Assembly (NCBI RefSeq): GCF_904061905.1
Contig: NZ_CAJFCI010000080.1
Span: forward strand, 186,001 to 250,000
Reading direction: 5' to 3'
From: Zestomonas carbonaria
GTDB taxonomy: Bacteria; Pseudomonadota; Gammaproteobacteria; Pseudomonadales; Pseudomonadaceae
Length of the DNA: 64,000 nucleotides
This document shows positions 42,576 through 50,949 of this stretch, piece by piece. The notes under the pieces are model-generated. The model searched no databases and was not told where the DNA came from. It saw only the letters and a list, made by a program, of their open reading frames with translations. Numbering within the stretch: position 1 is the stretch's first letter; every line of letters starts with the position of its first letter. A program made the translations under genes and the position numbers.

Positions 42576-43457
42576 TCATTGACGCTGCAAGCGGGCGGTC
42601 AGCCAGGCGAAGCGGCGGCGGCTCGTGGTTTGCGGCGTGCCGAAGCTTTCGGTGATGCGGTCGAGGATGATCGCCAGGAGGACCACGGCCATGCCGCTCT
42701 CGAAACCGAGGCCGATGTCCAGGCGCTGGATGCTGGCCAGCACGTCGTTGCCCAGGCCGCCCGCGCCGACCATCGAGGCGATGATCACCATGGATAGCGC
42801 CATCATGATGGTCTGGTTGACCCCGGCCATGATCGAGGGCATGGCATTCGGCAACTGCACCTTGAACAGCAGTTGCCAGCCGTTGCAGCCGAAGGACTGG
42901 CCGGCCTCGACGATTTCCTTGTTCACCTGGCGGATGCCGAGGCTGGTCAGGCGCACGGCCGGCGGCATGGCGAAGATCACCGTGGCGATGATGCCGGGGA
43001 CGCGTCCGAGGCCGAACAGCATGGCCGCCGGGATCAGGTAGACGAAGGCCGGCATGGTCTGCATGAAGTCGAGCACCGGGCGGATCACATAGGCCACGCG
43101 TTCGCTCTTGGCCGCCCAGATGCCGAGGGGGACGCCGAGCAGCAGGCTGATCAGCGTGGCGGAGAAGGTCAGCCCGAGGGTCACCACCGTCTGCTCCCAG
43201 AAGCCGGTGAGCACGATCAGCGCCAGCGAGGCGGCGGTGAAGGCGGCGAACCTGACGCCGATGCGCCATAGGCCGAGGCCGATGAAGATGGCGATCAACA
43301 CCCAGGACGGCGGCCACATGAGGAGATGTTCGATCAGTTCGGAGAAGCCGCCGACCAGCCCGCCGATCTGTTCGAAGGCGCCGCTGTAGTTTTCCAGCAG
43401 GTGTTGGACGAGGTCGTTGACCCAACTGCCCAGATCCAGTTTCTCGCTCATCTTCAT
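42576..43457 (-). CDS. cbcW: CbcW, ABC-transporter permease for choline/betaine
   Basis: This 293-residue inner-membrane permease has about six to seven helices and the EAA-type coupling loop in QVNKEIVEAGQSFGCNGWQL at about residues 190-209. GVPLGIWAAKSERV and the end of the core (MVGAGGLGNDVLASIQ) match the ProW/OpuAB family. The first ATG overlaps the cbcV stop by 4 bp. A second ATG at 43451 has better spacing from the GGGGGA upstream and may be the true start. Confidence 0.93.
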   Translation of the reverse strand: MKMSEKLDLGSWVNDLVQHLLENYSGAFEQIGGLVGGFSELIEHLLMWPPSWVLIAIFIGLGLWRIGVRFAAFTAASLALIVLTGFWEQTVVTLGLTFSATLISLLLGVPLGIWAAKSERVAYVIRPVLDFMQTMPAFVYLIPAAMLFGLGRVPGIIATVIFAMPPAVRLTSLGIRQVNKEIVEAGQSFGCNGWQLLFKVQLPNAMPSIMAGVNQTIMMALSMVIIASMVGAGGLGNDVLASIQRLDIGLGFESGMAVVLLAIILDRITESFGTPQTTSRRRFAWLTARLQRQ

Positions 43458-44650
43458 TCCCCCCGCAGGTGGCTGAGCAGGCGGCCCTTGCTGATCGCGC
43501 CGCAGTACTGTCCGTTCCGGTCGATGACCGGGATGGGGCCTTCATTGATCACCAGGCGCTGGATCACGCTGTCCAGCGGCAGGTCTTCGGGCACCGGTTC
43601 GATGGGCTTGAGCAGGTCCTGTTCGAGCGTCAGGGTGCGGCCGCCTTCCACCAGCAGGGCGATCTTCTCCAGGCTGATGGAGCCGCGGAAGGTGTTCTTC
43701 TCGTCGACGATGAAGGCGTAGTGCTTGTCCATGGCTTGCAGCTTCTGGCAGACCATCTGCGCGTCCGGCGCCTTGCCGTTGTGGACGAACAGCGGGACGC
43801 TGTCGGCCTTGAGCTGGCCGGCGGTGAGGTAGCGGCTGGTGTCGATGGTGTTGAAGAAGTTGCGCACGTAGTCGTTGGCGGGTTGCTCGATGATCTGCTG
43901 CGGAGTGCCGACCTGGATCAGCCTGCCGCCTTCCATGATGCCGATGCGGCTGCCGATGCGGATGGCTTCCTCGATGTCGTGGGAGACGAAGATGATGGTG
44001 CGGCTCTGCTCCTGCTGCAGGTTGAGCAGCACGTCCTGCATCTCGCGGCGCTTGAGCGGGTCGAGGGCGGAGAAGGCCTCGTCCATGATGATCATCGACG
44101 GATCGACCGCCAGGGCGCGGGCCAGGCCGACGCGCTGCTGCATGCCGCCGGACAGTTCGTGGGGATACTTGTGGGCGAAGCTGGCCAGGCCGACCTGTTC
44201 GAGCACTTCCATGGCGCGCTTCTCGCGTTCCTTGCGGCCCTTGCCGGCGACTTCCAGGCCGAAGGCGGCGTTGTCCAGCACGCTGCGCGAGGGCATCAGG
44301 GCGAAGGACTGGAAGACCATGCTCATGTCGCGGCGGCGCAGGTCGATCAGTTGCGACTTGGGCAGCTTGGCGACGTTCTGGCCGTCGATGAACACATCGC
44401 CGGCAGTCGGTTCGATCAGGCGGTTGATCAGCCGGATCAGGGTGGACTTGCCGGAACCGGAAAGCCCCATGAGGACGAATATCTCGCCTTCGTTGACGCT
44501 GAAGGAGACGTCACTGACGCCGATCACCGCTCCCCGTTCGGCAAGGATCTTTTCCTTGCTCCAGCCTTGTTGGAGTAAATCGATTGCTTCCTGTGGTTGT
44601 GGCCCGAAAACCTTGTAGAGGTTTTGCACCACGATCTTTCCAGCCTGCAT
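43454..44650 (-). CDS. cbcV: CbcV, ABC-transporter ATPase for choline/betaine
   Basis: This 398-residue cytoplasmic ATPase has Walker A GLSGSGKST (about residues 62-70), signature LSGGMQQR, Walker B MIIMDEAFSALD and the switch His in VSHDIEEA. A C-terminal tandem CBS domain (about residues 280-395) could sense ionic strength or nucleotides. It energises the CbcVWX quaternary-amine uptake system. It is the first gene of the operon and is divergent from sdaB across a long regulatory region. Confidence 0.95.
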   Translation of the reverse strand: MQAGKIVVQNLYKVFGPQPQEAIDLLQQGWSKEKILAERGAVIGVSDVSFSVNEGEIFVLMGLSGSGKSTLIRLINRLIEPTAGDVFIDGQNVAKLPKSQLIDLRRRDMSMVFQSFALMPSRSVLDNAAFGLEVAGKGRKEREKRAMEVLEQVGLASFAHKYPHELSGGMQQRVGLARALAVDPSMIIMDEAFSALDPLKRREMQDVLLNLQQEQSRTIIFVSHDIEEAIRIGSRIGIMEGGRLIQVGTPQQIIEQPANDYVRNFFNTIDTSRYLTAGQLKADSVPLFVHNGKAPDAQMVCQKLQAMDKHYAFIVDEKNTFRGSISLEKIALLVEGGRTLTLEQDLLKPIEPVPEDLPLDSVIQRLVINEGPIPVIDRNGQYCGAISKGRLLSHLRGE

Positions 44651-45229
44651 GGGATATTTCCCCTTCAGTAGACATCCAGATCAGTTGCACGAAGCCAGGG
44701 CCGCGCCGCGAAGCACCTACGGCCTGGTGATGCCGACTGCCTTGCCTGTGTGGATTAACAATGTCGAGGGCGTGCTCGTCCTCTGGCAGTGTTGCGAAAC
44801 CCATTCCCTGGGGTATGCGACACCTCGACCTGAGGTGCTCGTACTTCCGAAATTTCTTCTAGGCATGCCTTCGTTTCGAGGGGAAGGCTACCGCTTATGG
44901 GCTCTTCGGTCCGGAGCGGTGAGCTCTCGGTCTGCCGGCCCACGGGAGCCGGCAGCGACGAATCGGGTGACTCAACGATAAAGCCTTGGGGTCGCGGCAA
45001 TTATCGGTTTGCGACCTTCATGTACTGAGCGACGACATGCCGCGGATTTATCGGTGGAGATGCCAACTGGCGGTCTCGAAAGGGCAGGGTGCCGGGATCG
45101 TATGGCCTCCGCAAGCGCGCCATCGGCGGCGACGTATTTGGATATGCATGAGTCGGTGTGGGACGTCGCCGAGCGGGGGAAAGTTCGATGATGCAGGGCG
45201 ATCGACAACCTTCCCCGGAGGAGCGCCCC
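44651..45229. promoter_or_regulatory. Divergent promoter region between cbcV and sdaB
   Basis: These 579 bp contain no gene. The clearest symmetry is CACCTC-N5-GAGGTG at 44821-44837. The short GGAGCC and GCCGGC words near 44937-44960 form a weak hairpin. In P. aeruginosa both cbcXWV and sdaB belong to the GbdR regulon, so an AraC-type site is expected here, but I cannot say that this palindrome is it. Confidence 0.5.
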
Positions 45230-46606
45230 GTGGCCATCAGCGTATTCGACCTGTTCAAGATCGGCATCGGCCCGTCCAGTTCACACACGGTCGGCCCCAT
45301 GCGCGCGGCGGTTTTGTTCGCCGGTGCGCTGGTCGAGCGGCGCCTGCTGGAACGGGTACGGCGCATCGAAGTACGCCTGTACGGTTCGCTGTCGGCCACC
45401 GGCGTCGGCCACGGCACCGATCGCGCGGTGATCATGGGCCTGATGGGCGAGTGGCCGGAACGTATCGACCCATCGCTGATCGAGCCGCGTATCGCCAGCC
45501 TGCGCGCGAGCGGCGAACTGCTGCTGGCTGGCCGCCAGCCGGTGTCCTTCGACTGGGAGCGGGACATGCGCCTGCTGGACGAGAACCTGCCTTACCATCC
45601 CAACGCCATGACCCTGGTGGCTCATGGCGAGACGAACGAGCTGCACACCGACACCTATTACTCGGTGGGCGGCGGTTTCGTGGTGGACGCTGAGCAGGCG
45701 GCGAGCGGGCAACTGGACCAGGACTCCACCGTGCTGCCCTACGATTTCTCCAGCGCCGCCGAACTGCTCACCCTGTGCCGGCGCCACGGACTGCGGGTTT
45801 CCGAACTGATGCTGGCCAACGAACTGGCCTGGCGCGACGAGGCGCAGATCCGCGAAGGGCTGTTGCGGCTCTGGCAGGTGATGCAGGAATGCGTGGCCAA
45901 CGGCCTTCAGGCGGAGGGCATCCTGCCGGGCGGGTTGAACGTGCGACGCCGCGCGGCGCGGCTGCACCGCAGCCTGCAGGAGCTGGGCCGCCCCAACGTG
46001 ATCGGTTCGACCATGAGCGCGATGGAGTGGGTCAACCTGTACGCGCTGGCGGTGAACGAGGAGAACGCGGCGGGCGGCCGGATGGTCACCGCGCCGACCA
46101 ATGGGGCGGCGGGGATCATCCCGGCGGTGCTGCACTACTACATGCGCTTCAACCCGGAAGCGAGCGAGGACGACGTGGTGCGTTTCTTCCTGGGCGCGGC
46201 GGCGGTGGGCATCCTCTGCAAGAAGAACGCCTCGATCTCCGGCGCGGAAGTAGGCTGCCAGGGTGAGGTGGGCTCGGCCTGCGCGATGGCGGCGGCGGGC
46301 CTGGCGGAAGTGCTGGGAGCGACGCCGGAACAACTGGAGAACGCGGCGGAGATCGGCCTGGAGCACAACCTGGGCCTGACCTGCGACCCGGTCGGCGGCC
46401 TGGTGCAGGTGCCGTGCATCGAGCGCAACGCGATCGCCGCGGTGAAGGCGATCAACGCGGCGCAGATGGCGCTGCGCGGGGATGGCGAACACTTCATCTC
46501 GCTGGACCGGGTGATCCGCACCATGCGCGACACCGGAGCGGACATGCACGACAAGTACAAGGAGACCTCGCGTGGCGGCCTGGCTGTCAGCGCCATCGAA
46601 TGTTGA
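45230..46606 (+). CDS. sdaB: L-serine dehydratase (iron-sulfur, SdaB type)
   Basis: This 458-residue enzyme converts L-serine to pyruvate and ammonia with a 4Fe-4S cluster. An N-terminal beta subunit-like part has GIGPSSSHTVGPMRAAVLFA at about residues 11-30. Cluster cysteines are in GILCKKNAS, AEVGCQGEVGS and LTCDPVGGLVQVPCIERN. GTG at 45230 is the likely start, with GGAGGAG six bases upstream; an ORF extension upstream has no support. It completes the route from choline-derived glycine and serine to pyruvate. Confidence 0.93.
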   Translation: MAISVFDLFKIGIGPSSSHTVGPMRAAVLFAGALVERRLLERVRRIEVRLYGSLSATGVGHGTDRAVIMGLMGEWPERIDPSLIEPRIASLRASGELLLAGRQPVSFDWERDMRLLDENLPYHPNAMTLVAHGETNELHTDTYYSVGGGFVVDAEQAASGQLDQDSTVLPYDFSSAAELLTLCRRHGLRVSELMLANELAWRDEAQIREGLLRLWQVMQECVANGLQAEGILPGGLNVRRRAARLHRSLQELGRPNVIGSTMSAMEWVNLYALAVNEENAAGGRMVTAPTNGAAGIIPAVLHYYMRFNPEASEDDVVRFFLGAAAVGILCKKNASISGAEVGCQGEVGSACAMAAAGLAEVLGATPEQLENAAEIGLEHNLGLTCDPVGGLVQVPCIERNAIAAVKAINAAQMALRGDGEHFISLDRVIRTMRDTGADMHDKYKETSRGGLAVSAIEC

Positions 46607-46963
46607 ACCATTTTCGTCCAGCCGCCGCCCGGACTGCACGTCCATGGGGCGTGCACGGTCGGTGGGGCCTTGCCGTTACCGCCGATATTTCCTTCCGTAG
46701 CGGAGTTGTCGCCGCTGCTACCGGAATCCCCACTGGCCGGATTCCAGGGTGACCAGGCGGTCACATGGCGCAGCCCTCGCTCCCCGTACCCAGACCATCC
46801 GGCAAGGTTTGGGACGGGTTTTTTATTTTTTATTGAACGGTTAATCAATTTAGGCACGGCATTTGCCTTATCTCACCCAGGGTCTGGTGGAAGCCGTTCC
46901 AGAACCAATAACAAAAGAGGCCTCGGACGAGGCTCAGCCGTTTGCCATGCGTGAGGGTGTGCA
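46607..46963. promoter_or_regulatory. Upstream region of gbdR with a BetI-like palindrome
   Basis: These 357 bp show no convincing gene. A palindromic ATTGAACGGTTAATCAAT lies at 46832-46849 inside an AT-rich tract, about 115 bp before the gbdR ATG. It resembles the BetI-type sites at 37504-37524 and 40118-40140. It might let choline status (BetI) or GbdR itself control gbdR. The GAGGGT word upstream of the ATG is a moderate ribosome-binding site. Confidence 0.55.
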
Positions 46964-48067
46964 ATGTCAGAGTTCAAGCAAGGGGCTCAGGCCCGTGATC
47001 GTGCTCCACAATCCATCGGTTTCCTGTTGTTGGACAGCTTCACCCTGATATCCCTGGCCTCGGCGGTGGAACCGCTGCGCATGGCCAACCACCTGTCCGG
47101 ACGCGAACTCTACCGCTGGTTCACCCTGACCCAGGACGGCCGGGCGGTGAGCGCCAGCGACGGCCTGCAGATCACCCCCGACGCCGGCTTCGACACCGCC
47201 CCCGCGCTGGACATGGTGATCGTCTGCGGCGGTGTGGGCATCCAGAACAGCGTCACCCGCGAGCAGGTGCTCTGGTTGCAGGCCCAGGCCCGCCAGGGCC
47301 GCCAGTTGGGTGGCGTGTGCACCGGCAGTTGGGCGCTGGCCAAGGCCGGCCTGCTTGATGGCTACGAGTGCAGCGTGCACTGGGAATGCCTGGCGGCCAT
47401 GCAGGAAGCCTTCCCGCGCGCGGCGATCACCACCCGGCTGTTCTCCATCGACCGCAACCGCAGCACCTCCTCGGGCGGCACCGCACCGATGGACATGATG
47501 CTGCACCTGATCGGCCGCGAGCACGGCCGCGAGCTGGTGGCGGGAATCTCCGAGATGTTCATCTACGAGCGCATCCGCAACGAGCAGGACCACCAGCGTG
47601 TGCCGCTCAAGCACATGCTCGGCAGCAACCAGCCGAAACTCCAGGAGATCGTCGCCCTGATGGAGGCCAACCTGGAGGAACCCATCGACCTCGACGAACT
47701 GGCCAGCTACGTCGACGTCTCGCGCCGGCAACTGGAGCGCCTGTTCCAGAAATACCTGCACTGCTCGCCGTCGCGCTACTACCTGAAGCTGCGCCTGATC
47801 CGCGCCCGCCAGTTGCTGAAGCAGACGCCGATGTCGATCATCGAAGTGGCCTCGGTATGCGGCTTCGTCTCCACCCCGCACTTCTCCAAGTGCTACCGCG
47901 AGTACTTCGGCATCCCGCCGCGCGACGAACGTGTGGGGCAGGGGACGGCGAACGTCGTGCGACTGATACCGGCAGTGGTCGGAGAGTCGCTGATACCCTC
48001 ATCCACGGCCATGGCCGCGCTCTCGCGGGCCCAGGGCGAATCGAGCTTCGCCAGCGTGCGGCTGTAG
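46964..48067 (+). CDS. gbdR: GbdR, AraC-family glycine betaine/dimethylglycine-responsive activator
   Basis: This 367-residue regulator has an N-terminal DJ-1/PfpI-like domain (SIGFLLLDSFTLISLASAVE to about residue 190) and a C-terminal AraC helix-turn-helix (PIDLDELASYVDVSRRQLER and ASVCGFVSTPHFSKCYREYF at about residues 240-325). In P. aeruginosa GbdR senses betaine and dimethylglycine and turns on their catabolism, sarcosine oxidase, sdaB and cbcXWV. Its location next to sdaB and the bet genes fits. Confidence 0.95.
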   Translation: MSEFKQGAQARDRAPQSIGFLLLDSFTLISLASAVEPLRMANHLSGRELYRWFTLTQDGRAVSASDGLQITPDAGFDTAPALDMVIVCGGVGIQNSVTREQVLWLQAQARQGRQLGGVCTGSWALAKAGLLDGYECSVHWECLAAMQEAFPRAAITTRLFSIDRNRSTSSGGTAPMDMMLHLIGREHGRELVAGISEMFIYERIRNEQDHQRVPLKHMLGSNQPKLQEIVALMEANLEEPIDLDELASYVDVSRRQLERLFQKYLHCSPSRYYLKLRLIRARQLLKQTPMSIIEVASVCGFVSTPHFSKCYREYFGIPPRDERVGQGTANVVRLIPAVVGESLIPSSTAMAALSRAQGESSFASVRL

Positions 48068-48113
48068 CCCGTTCCTCGCGTCACCACCGTGCCCGTTGGT
48101 GGGGAAGCCGTCG

Positions 48114-48141
48114 GCAAAAAAAAGCGCCCATGCGGGCGCTT
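48114..48141 (-). terminator. Intrinsic terminator for the OprD porin transcript
   Basis: The stem AAGCGCCC/GGGCGCTT with a 4-nt loop lies 46 bp past the gbdR stop. An A run on its left reads as a T run on the minus strand, so it ends transcripts coming from the porin gene. It may also stop gbdR. Confidence 0.8.
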
Positions 48142-48145
48142 GAGG

Positions 48146-48187
48146 GTTCGCCTCCCACCAAGGGAGCAGAGCCTATTAGAGGCGAAC
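48146..48187. repeat. Nested inverted repeat downstream of gbdR
   Basis: GTTCGCCTC at 48146-48154 pairs with GAGGCGAAC at 48179-48187. Inside, CTCCC at 48152-48156 pairs with GGGAG at 48162-48166, so the two structures compete. It lies between gbdR and the porin gene, next to the terminator. The role is unknown. Confidence 0.5.
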
Positions 48188-48304
48188 GTCACGGGTCTCC
48201 AACGACGCTGGAGGCACGAGGAGACGAGCAAGTTATAGAGGAGCGATCCTGACGGGACGGTGAGTGCGGGGTGACAAGTCTGTAACCCGGAGCCCGCCGC
48301 CCGT

Positions 48305-49630
48305 TCACAGGACCTGCAGCGGGTATTCGATGATCAGTCGGACCTCGTCCAGGTCCGACTCGAAGGCCGTGGCGCGGGTGGTGGCCTGGCGGAGGCGGAA
48401 GGACAGATCCTTCAGCGAACCGCTCTGGACCACGTACTGGGCCTCGATGTCACGTTCCCAGCGTTTCTGATCGGTCAGCGGGTTGCCGTTCTCGTCGCGC
48501 CGCATGTAGACGCCGTTGGCGTTCGAGTAGTCGACGTCGCTGCCCCTACCGTAGCGGGTCATGAAGGTCAGGCCGGGGATGCCGAAGGTTTCCATGTCGA
48601 GGTCGTAGCGCAGCATCCAGGAGCGTTCCTTCGGCGAGTTGAAGTCGGTGTACTGGATGGCGTTGTCCAGGTAGATCGAGTCGGACTGGCGCAGGTAGTC
48701 GAAGTCGTTGTCGCCGTTGTTGCGCTGGTGGCTGAGGGCGAGGCTGTGGGCGCCGAAGCTGACACCCAGCTTGCCGCTCCAGATGTTGGTGTTGAAGTCG
48801 CCGAGCAACTGGCGGCCGTCGTCGACCGACTTGTAGTAGTTGAAGCCGCCGAACAGCGAGACGTCATCCGCGAGGGGATAGCTGACGGACGTGCCGCCGT
48901 AGTACTGGGTCCAGGCGTCCTTCAGGCGGCTGCCGTACAGGCTGACGCTGACGTTCTCGTTCAACGCGTAGTCGCCGCCCAGGTAGGAGACCCACGGCGA
49001 ATCGACCGGGCCGGCATAGAAGGTGGCGAAGTTATCGCGCTGCTTGCGTTCCTGCGGCTGGCTCATCGAGTGCAGGCGCCCGGCCTGCACGGTCAGCCCA
49101 TCCAGGCTGCGGTTTTCCAGGGTGATGCCGCGGAACGACTCGGGCAGCAGGCGCGCGTCGCCGTAGTGGACCACCGGGGTCATCGGGAAGACGTCGCCAG
49201 CGCGCAGCACGGTATCCAGCAGTCGCACCTTGGCGGCGCCGCCGGCCTTGGCGTAGTTGTCCTGGGTGTGGCCGTCGTGGTCGCTGGGCAGGATGTCCAC
49301 CGAGGTACCGGAGCCGTTGCGGCCGTCGCCGCTGTCCAGTTGCAGGCCGAGCATGGCGAAGGCATCGATGCCGAAGCCGACCGTGCCCCGGGTGAAGCCC
49401 GATTCGAAGCGGCCTACGATGCCGTGGGCCCAGACCTCCGAGTAGCCGTTGTCGCGTGGCGCCACCGACTGGCCGTGGCGGGCGTCGCGGTTGAAATAGA
49501 AGTTGCGGTTGAGGATGTGCAGGCTGCTGCCTTCGACGAAGCCCTCGGCGCCTTCGTCCGCGGAGGCCATGACGGGGCTCAGGCCGGCTACGGCGAGGGA
49601 GAGGGCGAGGGGAAGTTTTCGGTAGGTCAT
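48305..49630 (-). CDS. OprD-family outer-membrane porin
   Basis: This 441-residue protein has a signal peptide (MTYRKLPLALSLAVAGLSP, cleavage near ASADEG) and OprD-family blocks: GFVEGSSLHILNRNFYFNRD, GTVGFGIDAFAMLGLQLD, LDTVLRAGDVFP and a final strand ending in LIIEYPLQVL. OprD channels take up amino acids, aromatic acids and related anions. It diverges from a LysR regulator that adjoins the catabolic operon, so an aromatic acid may be its substrate (inference). GGAG lies 6 bp before the ATG. Confidence 0.9.
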   Translation of the reverse strand: MTYRKLPLALSLAVAGLSPVMASADEGAEGFVEGSSLHILNRNFYFNRDARHGQSVAPRDNGYSEVWAHGIVGRFESGFTRGTVGFGIDAFAMLGLQLDSGDGRNGSGTSVDILPSDHDGHTQDNYAKAGGAAKVRLLDTVLRAGDVFPMTPVVHYGDARLLPESFRGITLENRSLDGLTVQAGRLHSMSQPQERKQRDNFATFYAGPVDSPWVSYLGGDYALNENVSVSLYGSRLKDAWTQYYGGTSVSYPLADDVSLFGGFNYYKSVDDGRQLLGDFNTNIWSGKLGVSFGAHSLALSHQRNNGDNDFDYLRQSDSIYLDNAIQYTDFNSPKERSWMLRYDLDMETFGIPGLTFMTRYGRGSDVDYSNANGVYMRRDENGNPLTDQKRWERDIEAQYVVQSGSLKDLSFRLRQATTRATAFESDLDEVRLIIEYPLQVL

Positions 49631-49878
49631 CTGTCGCTCCATTGAGGATGGTCTGGCGTGTTGGCAGGCCAGGTCGCGTTCTGGTTATCGTGCCCACGCG
49701 CGGCGCTTCCCGTGCGCGGGCGCGGACCATCCTGACGAGCGCGGGATAACCCCGGGATGAGCCGGGGATGACAATTCCGTCAGTTCTTCCAGGGCTCTCT
49801 GCTCGGGCATGGGAATCCCTGCACCACGCTGCTCCCTCGCGCTACCATGCCGGCCTCCTTCGTTTCCCGGAGCTCGTG

Positions 49879-50841
49879 ATGAAGCCCTCCGTCATGTCCG
49901 TTGCCCGCAAGCTCAAGTTCCATCAACTGGTGGTGCTCGACCAGGTATTGCGCAGCGGCTCGCTGCTGCGTGCGGCGCAAGTGCTCAACCTGACGCAGCC
50001 GGCGGTGACCAAGATCGTCCATGAGCTGGAGTCCTATTTCGGCGCGCCCCTGCTGGTGCGTGGCAACCGTGGCGTCAGCGCTACCGAGCTGGGCGAACTG
50101 GTGGTCAGCCGTGCGCGCTCCATGCTGGCCGACCTGCGGGCCCTGGCCGACGAAGTGGAGGCATACCGCGACGGCAGCGCGGGCCACGTCATGGTCGGGA
50201 CACTGATTTCGGCTTCCACCTGGCTGCTGCCCCAGGCGTTGCAGTTGCTCAAGCAGCGGGCGCCCGGCGTGCTGGTGTCGCTGCGGGTGGGGCAGATGGA
50301 CCAGTTGTTTCCCGCCGTCGCGGTCGGCGAGCTGGACATGGTGGTGGGGCGCGTGCCGGATGACTGGCGCTGGCGCGACGAGGCGCCGCAACTGGAGGTC
50401 GAGGTGCTGTACGGCGAGGAGTTGTGCGTGGTGGCGGGAGCCCATCATCCGCTGCACGACCACGGCCCGGTGAGCCTGGCGGACTTGCATGGCTACCCCT
50501 GGGTATTGCCGACCAGGGATTCCCTGCTGCGCCGCACCGCGGACCGCCTGTTCGCCGACGCGGGGCTCGATGCCCCGGCCAACATGATCGAATCGCTTTC
50601 GGTACTCACCAACGTCTCGCTGATGCAGGACCAGCGAACGGTCGGCCTGTTGCCCCTGGAGACCGCCCGGCAACTGGCCGGGAACGGCATCCTGCGGCCG
50701 TTCGATCTCGGCACCACCCTGCAGTTCGGCGACATCGGCTGCTTCTATTCGGCCAGTCGCGAGCCGGGCCCGGCGGCCCGTCTGTTCCTCGACTGCCTGA
50801 GGCTGGCCAGCCAGGAGCATGCTTCGCCGGAAACGATTTGA
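49879..50841 (+). CDS. LysR-family regulator of the catabolic island
   Basis: This 320-residue LysR protein has its helix-turn-helix at residues 25-45 (SGSLLRAAQVLNLTQPAVTK) and a substrate-binding domain with GHVMVGTLISASTWLLPQAL. It is closest to the GbpR-like branch of aromatic and sugar regulators. It lies between the OprD porin (divergent) and the 2-aminomuconate pathway (same direction, about 110 bp downstream). It therefore probably controls one or both. The start at 49879 has CCGGAG at good spacing. Confidence 0.9.
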   Translation: MKPSVMSVARKLKFHQLVVLDQVLRSGSLLRAAQVLNLTQPAVTKIVHELESYFGAPLLVRGNRGVSATELGELVVSRARSMLADLRALADEVEAYRDGSAGHVMVGTLISASTWLLPQALQLLKQRAPGVLVSLRVGQMDQLFPAVAVGELDMVVGRVPDDWRWRDEAPQLEVEVLYGEELCVVAGAHHPLHDHGPVSLADLHGYPWVLPTRDSLLRRTADRLFADAGLDAPANMIESLSVLTNVSLMQDQRTVGLLPLETARQLAGNGILRPFDLGTTLQFGDIGCFYSASREPGPAARLFLDCLRLASQEHASPETI

Positions 50842-50949
50842 GGCTCATATCCAGGTATTCCAAAACCTAATAGTCGATTCCGGTTTATTGATTATTCGTT
50901 TATAGCCGCGATCCATAGACTCCTCCGAAACCAGATTTCGGAGGTGGTC
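50842..50949 (+). promoter_or_regulatory. Promoter region of the 3-hydroxyanthranilate operon
   Basis: The 108 bp between the LysR gene and the dehydrogenase are AT-rich compared with the surroundings. They contain a CCAAAACC word, a GATTCCGGTTTA word and a TTGATTATTCG element that could form part of a LysR-responsive promoter. CGGAGG at 50939-50944 is the ribosome-binding site of the first gene. No -35/-10 pair is unambiguous. Confidence 0.45.

Noticed and set aside
46670..46954. A short plus-strand frame between sdaB and gbdR
   Set aside because: It has no ribosome-binding site and an unconvincing composition. It also runs through the AT-rich gbdR promoter.
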